Below are positions 6,126 to 9,127 of a stretch of 9,127 bases of DNA, in pieces. Source of the stretch: Candidatus Dormiibacter sp. (GTDB taxonomy: Bacteria; Chloroflexota; Dormibacteria; UBA8260); assembly GCA_025450495.1 (NCBI GenBank), contig JANWHI010000002.1, positions 1 through 9,127 on the forward strand. The letters run 5' to 3'. The notes beneath the pieces are model-generated. The model ran no database searches. It saw only the letters and a program-made list of their open reading frames with translations, and was not told the origin of the DNA. The position numbers and the translations under genes are program-made. Every line of letters begins with the position of its first letter. Positions within the stretch are counted from its first letter, which is position 1.

Positions 6126-8363
6126 TCAGAACGACGCTGTGGTGGAGGAGGGGCAACCGGCAAGAGTCACGGTGAGCGGGCCGTCGGTGGTGACGTGGAG
6201 CACGACGTTGCAGTCGACGTGGGCGCGGGCGACGTCGATGGTCATGGCTGCCACGTTGGTGGCGTTGATGGTCAGGCTGTCGGAGGGTGGTGCCGTTGGC
6301 ACCGGCCCCCACGTCTTGAACTGGCTGGCATAGGCAATCGCCGGGAGCGTTCCGCCGGTCAGCGCGCCCGCGCCGTGCTGGGTGGCTGAGGGCGTCGGGT
6401 CGCCGGCGCCGAACCCGTGCGAGACGACGTCGATCGTGCCCGTCGTGGTTGCGTTGCGCGCCGTCAACCCGGACACCCAGTACGCGTGGTTGGCGACGAA
6501 GCCGTACGCCGGGTAGTCGAGCGCCGGGTCGATGACGTACGTGACGTGCGCGGGGTTGCGGTTCACGGTGGTGGTGCCGAGGAAGGCGGCCGCCGGCGCG
6601 AACTGGTCGTTGATGGCCAGAGTCAGGTGTTCGCCCGGTGCGTAGACGTCGAGCTCGTACCGGTAGCCGGCGCTGTCGAGCGCCAGCGCGGTCGGCCCGT
6701 AGGAGGCTGCCGGCACGAGCTCGTCGACGGCCATGTTCCACATCAGGAAGGGGATGTTGCGCAGCGACGGCACCAGCGCGTTGACGGCGCTGTACCCCAC
6801 CGTCGGTTGCGCCTTGGCGAACAGGTCGGGAAATTCCTCGGCGAGCTTGAAGGTGCCCATGCCGCCCATCGAGTACCCGGTGATTACCGTCCATTTGGGG
6901 TTGAGCAGGTAATGCGCGGCGACATCGGCCCAGACCTCGAACACGTCAGCGCCGGCGATGCCGTCGTTGAAGCCGTCGGGGCCCCGCGACTCCGACGTGA
7001 TCACGATGGAACCAGCACCGCGCTCACCGAACTGCGACTGGTTGTGGCTGCTGAGGTACTGGTTGTAGTTGGCGCCGAGCGAGTGCAAGAGCAACGTCAT
7101 GCCATACCCGGCGGGTGGCCGCGCCTGCAGCGGCACGTAGATCGCGTAGGGCTGCAGGTTGCCCTGGTACTCACCCGGGCAGCTGGTGCCACCGTTGACG
7201 GCGCCGGGGAAACACGCCACTGCGTAGTTGTTGCCCGCGGCGGTCTGAAAGTGGCTGGCGAGGATGCGATCCATCGGCCCGGTGACGGGGACGCCGGAGT
7301 TATCGGTGGCGCGGGCGGCGAGCTTGGCGAAATCGACGTTGGCGTGGAACGGGGTGATGTCGCCGGCCGCCAGCGCTGCGCCCTGCGCCTGGTCGCGCCA
7401 CCACGCGGGGTTCGTCGCCGTGTTCGCCGGGTCACGCGCGTCAGGCATCGGCTCCTGCGCATTACTCCGGAACGCGACATTGAAGAAGGCCGCCGGTGCG
7501 GTGGCGGCTCCCGCGCCGCCCGGGGTGGTGGCGCTCTGGGTGGCCGCGGGCAGCAGATACGCGCCCGTCGCCCGGTTCCACAGCCCGAGGCCCATCGCCA
7601 GGCGGACGACACCGGTGCCCGGGTTCCACTCGGTCGTCGGGATGCGAACCTCCACCTGGTGGCGGCTGGTGTCGACCGTTGCAGTCGGCGCGGGACCGGC
7701 GACGACCGCGTTCGTGCCCGCGTGGACGAGCTCCGCGACCATGCCTGTCGACGTCCCATGCACGGTCAGGAACAGGTTGGCGGGGGAGACCACGTTGGCG
7801 CCGTGGGGGAACGCGAACGTGGTGCCGTCGACTCCACCGATGGCCACCGAGAAGGCCACCAGCGACGGGTCCTGCATCGTGCTCAGGGTGACCCGGAAGG
7901 CGGTGGCGCCGGCGATCGGCTTGGCGCGGAACTCGACGAGGTCGGCAGCGTTGTTGGCGTAGGCGGGGTTGGTGGGATACGTGTAGGTGCCGGCCGGACG
8001 CGAGAAGGAGTTGCCGGTGCTGCGCTGATCCTGGGGATCGGGTAGCTGGGTGGCGCCGTGGTCGTCGTCTAGGAAGTCCTGGCTGAGGAACTCGCCGCCC
8101 CGGTATGCGCTGGCGCCTGAGATGAGGATCGACGGTGCCTGCCAGATGCCGGCGTTGGTCAGCTGGGGGGTGGTGGCCGGCGCCTGATAGAGGATGTCGG
8201 GGCCCGGGCGCGACCCGGGACCGATGTACAGGGACGGATTGGCGGCGGCTGATGACGTGCCCGCGGCCCCGCCGGGAGATGAGGTGGCACCCGCCACGAG
8301 CAGGGCGACTGTGAGCGCCGCAGACCAGCGAACTCGACGCGCCCGGAATTCGTTCCGTCGCAT
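6126..8363 (-). CDS. Large secreted alpha/beta-hydrolase (esterase or peptidase-like) with accessory beta domains
   Basis: Exported hydrolase of 745 residues. ATG 8363 is chosen because AGGGG stands 5 bases upstream; a TTG at 8378 lacks this. A Sec-type signal (RRNEFRARRVRW, then a Leu/Val/Ala core) ends around residue 35-45. Residues ~100-310 are a beta-rich region. Its TYTYPTNPA stretch and following strands resemble the glucodextranase-type C-terminal binding module, which suggests surface or carbohydrate binding (inference). The catalytic domain follows, with nucleophile elbow GYSMGG (Ser498), Asp547 in AVDELVP and His579 in GEHLTLA, the normal Ser-Asp-His order. This suits an esterase, a polyester depolymerase-like enzyme or a prolyl-oligopeptidase-like enzyme; the substrate is unclear. 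The last ~150 residues look like a further beta-sandwich with two cysteines. No anchor is visible. It is first in the unit with the phosphoesterase, whose start is coupled to its stop codon. Confidence 0.88.
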   Translation of the reverse strand: MRRNEFRARRVRWSAALTVALLVAGATSSPGGAAGTSSAAANPSLYIGPGSRPGPDILYQAPATTPQLTNAGIWQAPSILISGASAYRGGEFLSQDFLDDDHGATQLPDPQDQRSTGNSFSRPAGTYTYPTNPAYANNAADLVEFRAKPIAGATAFRVTLSTMQDPSLVAFSVAIGGVDGTTFAFPHGANVVSPANLFLTVHGTSTGMVAELVHAGTNAVVAGPAPTATVDTSRHQVEVRIPTTEWNPGTGVVRLAMGLGLWNRATGAYLLPAATQSATTPGGAGAATAPAAFFNVAFRSNAQEPMPDARDPANTATNPAWWRDQAQGAALAAGDITPFHANVDFAKLAARATDNSGVPVTGPMDRILASHFQTAAGNNYAVACFPGAVNGGTSCPGEYQGNLQPYAIYVPLQARPPAGYGMTLLLHSLGANYNQYLSSHNQSQFGERGAGSIVITSESRGPDGFNDGIAGADVFEVWADVAAHYLLNPKWTVITGYSMGGMGTFKLAEEFPDLFAKAQPTVGYSAVNALVPSLRNIPFLMWNMAVDELVPAASYGPTALALDSAGYRYELDVYAPGEHLTLAINDQFAPAAAFLGTTTVNRNPAHVTYVIDPALDYPAYGFVANHAYWVSGLTARNATTTGTIDVVSHGFGAGDPTPSATQHGAGALTGGTLPAIAYASQFKTWGPVPTAPPSDSLTINATNVAAMTIDVARAHVDCNVVLHVTTDGPLTVTLAGCPSSTTASF

Positions 8364-8420
8364 GGCTTCCCCTTCCAATCAAAGCCGGCTTCGAGGCGGA
8401 AAAGAATAGGCGAAGCGTTC

Positions 8421-8434
8421 TTGCGCGGGCGCAA
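8421..8434. promoter_or_regulatory. Operator-like palindrome upstream of the hydrolase pair
   Basis: TTGCGC, two G, then GCGCAA forms a perfect 6-bp inverted repeat. It lies 58 bases before the hydrolase start on the minus strand and 51 bases before tRNA-Ser(GGA) on the plus strand. On the minus strand its TTGCGC could be part of a -35 element with TATTCT (8408-8403) as -10, but the 20-base spacing is too long. A second palindrome, AAGCCGGCTT, is at 8382-8391. A regulator site is possible; no regulator gene is nearby. Confidence 0.3.
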
Positions 8435-8471
8435 TGAGATCGCTCGTTCTGGGTCGGCGGGGAGGCGCCGG

Positions 8472-8477
8472 TACAAT
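8472..8477 (+). promoter_or_regulatory. -10 box of the tRNA-Ser(GGA) promoter
   Basis: TACAAT (one mismatch to TATAAT) ends 7 bases before the mature tRNA 5' end. No convincing -35 box sits 16-18 bases upstream. The spacing nearly repeats that at the other serine tRNA, which makes both calls more credible. Confidence 0.5.
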
Positions 8478-8484
8478 CGCCGGC

Positions 8485-8578
8485 GGAGCGATCGCCTAGT
8501 CTGGTCGAGGGCGCCGCACTGGAAATGCGGTATCCGGGGTAACTCGGATCGAGGGTTCGAATCCCTCTCGCTCCGCCA
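8485..8578 (+). tRNA. tRNA-Ser (anticodon GGA)
   Basis: Class II tRNA. Acceptor stem GGAGCGA pairs with TCGCTCC, then discriminator G and encoded CCA (8576-8578). The anticodon stem CCGCA/TGCGG holds loop CTGGAAA, giving anticodon GGA for UCC/UCU serine codons. The long variable arm has an ATCCG/CGGAT stem, and the T-arm carries GGTTCGAATCC. No T-run terminator follows; CCCT/AGGG just downstream makes only a 4-bp stem. Confidence 0.97.
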
Positions 8579-8655
8579 TTCCCTTACAGAATAGGGGGAT
8601 ATCCGCGCTGAGCGCAAGTGAGATTGAATCAGGGCAAACGCAGCGTTCGCACCTT

Positions 8656-8677
8656 AGACCCAACGCAGACCCAACGA
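8656..8677. repeat. Two tandem 11-base repeats beyond the 3' end of tRNA-Ser(GGA)
   Basis: AGACCCAACG occurs at 8656-8665 and 8667-8676, with one spacer base after each copy (period 11). The first copy begins 78 bases past the tRNA 3' end. The arrangement mirrors the 12-base pair beyond tRNA-Ser(CGA), with a different sequence. Integrase arm-type sites are the likeliest reading, supported by the recombinase remnant 87 bases further on. Confidence 0.7.
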
Positions 8678-8763
8678 TGTCGCAGCGCGCTACTATTGCG
8701 GAGCTCGGTCACACGGGGCCGTGGGCCACCGGTTTCCGAGCAGGAATAGCGGAGGCGACTGCA

Positions 8764-8892
8764 ATGGCCGCTACTGCAAAGCAGGTCCGTGGCGCCAACG
8801 GAGAAGGTGGTGTTCGTCAGCGCCCCAGCGGCTGCTGGGAGGCGAGAGCAGCCATTGTTGACGCCGCTGGCCGGTTGCATCGCCGCTCCTGA
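8764..8892 (+). pseudogene. Truncated tyrosine recombinase (integrase) N-terminus
   Basis: ATG 8764 follows a GGAGG-like ribosome binding site (about 8751-8755). The 42-residue product contains GEGGVRQRPSGCWEARAAI, which closely resembles the N-terminal beta-strand arm-binding motif of phage and element integrases (typically GEGSIRQRPNGRWEAR). The conserved Arg after Gly is Cys here, consistent with a single C-to-T change. A TGA stops the frame directly after HRRS. No SAM-like core-binding domain or catalytic R...HxxR...Y region follows in any frame up to the window end, so the gene is a 5' remnant. In-frame sequence after the stop (to TAG near 8971) does not look like integrase. Position and direction, starting just after tRNA-Ser(GGA) and its tandem repeat, fit a decayed integrated element. 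The same frame is open back to ATG 8677, which is less likely to be the start. Confidence 0.6.
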
Positions 8893-8947
8893 ATCGATCC
8901 CCTGGGTGGTGGGGGCAGCGAGGAGCCGAAAGTCAGGCTGACCGTGC

Positions 8948-8970
8948 ACGTTCCCCACGAACGTCCCCAA
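8948..8970. repeat. Overlapping inverted and imperfect tandem repeat in the element remnant
   Basis: ACGTTC (8948-8953) and GAACGT (8959-8964) are perfect inverted arms around a 5-base centre. The same stretch also reads as two similar direct units, ACGTTCCCCA (8948-8957) and ACGTCCCCAA (8961-8970), with period 13. It could be a second integrase or regulator binding site of the remnant. Confidence 0.4.
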
Positions 8971-9021
8971 TAGCCTGGATGCCACACGCAGTAACAAGGC
9001 CGGAGTTCGAGGTGTGAGGAG

Positions 9022-9040
9022 GGTCGCGTCGAGGGCGACC
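9022..9040. other. Short GC-rich inverted repeat near the right edge
   Basis: GGTCGC (9022-9027) and GCGACC (9035-9040) are perfect arms around a 7-base loop. There is no T-run after it. I find no supportable gene on either strand from 8893 to the window end; this hairpin and the repeat at 8948-8970 are the only structures seen there. Confidence 0.25.
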
Positions 9041-9127
9041 TGCGGGAGTGTGACGTTCTGTGGTTTGAACACGCCCAGCACGACGTGACGTGAGCCCGTG
9101 TTGCCGCTAAGAGGAAAGCTATAGGAC

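Noticed and set aside
4952..6175. 407-codon plus-strand frame opposite the phosphoesterase
   Set aside because: Val/Ala/Gly/Arg-rich low-complexity translation, antisense to a gene with clear family motifs; no ribosome binding site.
6417..8045. 542-codon plus-strand frame opposite the alpha/beta-hydrolase
   Set aside because: Arg/Val/Gly-rich shadow of the strongly supported minus-strand gene.
8629..9081. 150-codon minus-strand frame near the right edge
   Set aside because: It runs through the tandem repeat and antisense to the integrase-like start. Its composition is uneven, no domain is recognisable and there is no clear ribosome binding site. Its first ~60 codons look mildly protein-like, so I cannot fully exclude it.

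Overview
The DNA is strongly GC-rich, with GC-biased third codon positions, frequent GTG starts, Tat- and Sec-type export signals, and CCA encoded in both tRNA genes. This fits a high-GC soil-type bacterium, most likely an actinobacterium or a relative such as Chloroflexota or Dormibacterota. The sequence alone does not settle the taxon.

Layout. Positions 1-1014 hold three small plus-strand reading frames. The first is open at the window edge and encodes a four-cysteine zinc-ribbon-like protein. The next two appear broken by single-base shifts. They are followed by a Sec-exported, cysteine-paired protein of unknown family (1273-2217). A tRNA-Ser(CGA) lies at 2430-2518 on the minus strand. Then come an ABC exporter operon on the plus strand (ATPase 2630-3529, permease 3526-4305) and, convergent with it, a minus-strand pair of exported hydrolases: an alpha/beta-hydrolase (6126-8363) and a Tat-exported phospholipase-C-type phosphoesterase (4316-6115). 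A tRNA-Ser(GGA) follows at 8485-8578 on the plus strand. Past its 3' end are short tandem repeats and a truncated tyrosine-recombinase N-terminus (8764-8892).

How the parts fit. The two serine tRNA genes face outward and bracket about 6 kb that looks like ordinary chromosome. About 80 bases beyond the 3' end of each tRNA there are two tandem copies of an 11-12 base repeat. This geometry suggests integrase arm-type sites, and both outer flanks carry decayed small genes. My reading is that both serine tRNAs have served as integration sites and that the outer flanks are element remnants. This is inference from layout; no intact integrase or duplicated tRNA end is visible here.

Function of the core. 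The ABC pair is probably a drug, antibiotic or lipid exporter. The hydrolase pair is translationally coupled: the stop codon of the first gene is part of the ribosome binding site of the second. It probably acts outside the cytoplasmic membrane on ester and phosphodiester substrates. I see no complete novel defence or mobile system. The most notable items are the twin tRNA-Ser/tandem-repeat arrangement, the coupled exported hydrolases, and the unrecognised secreted protein.
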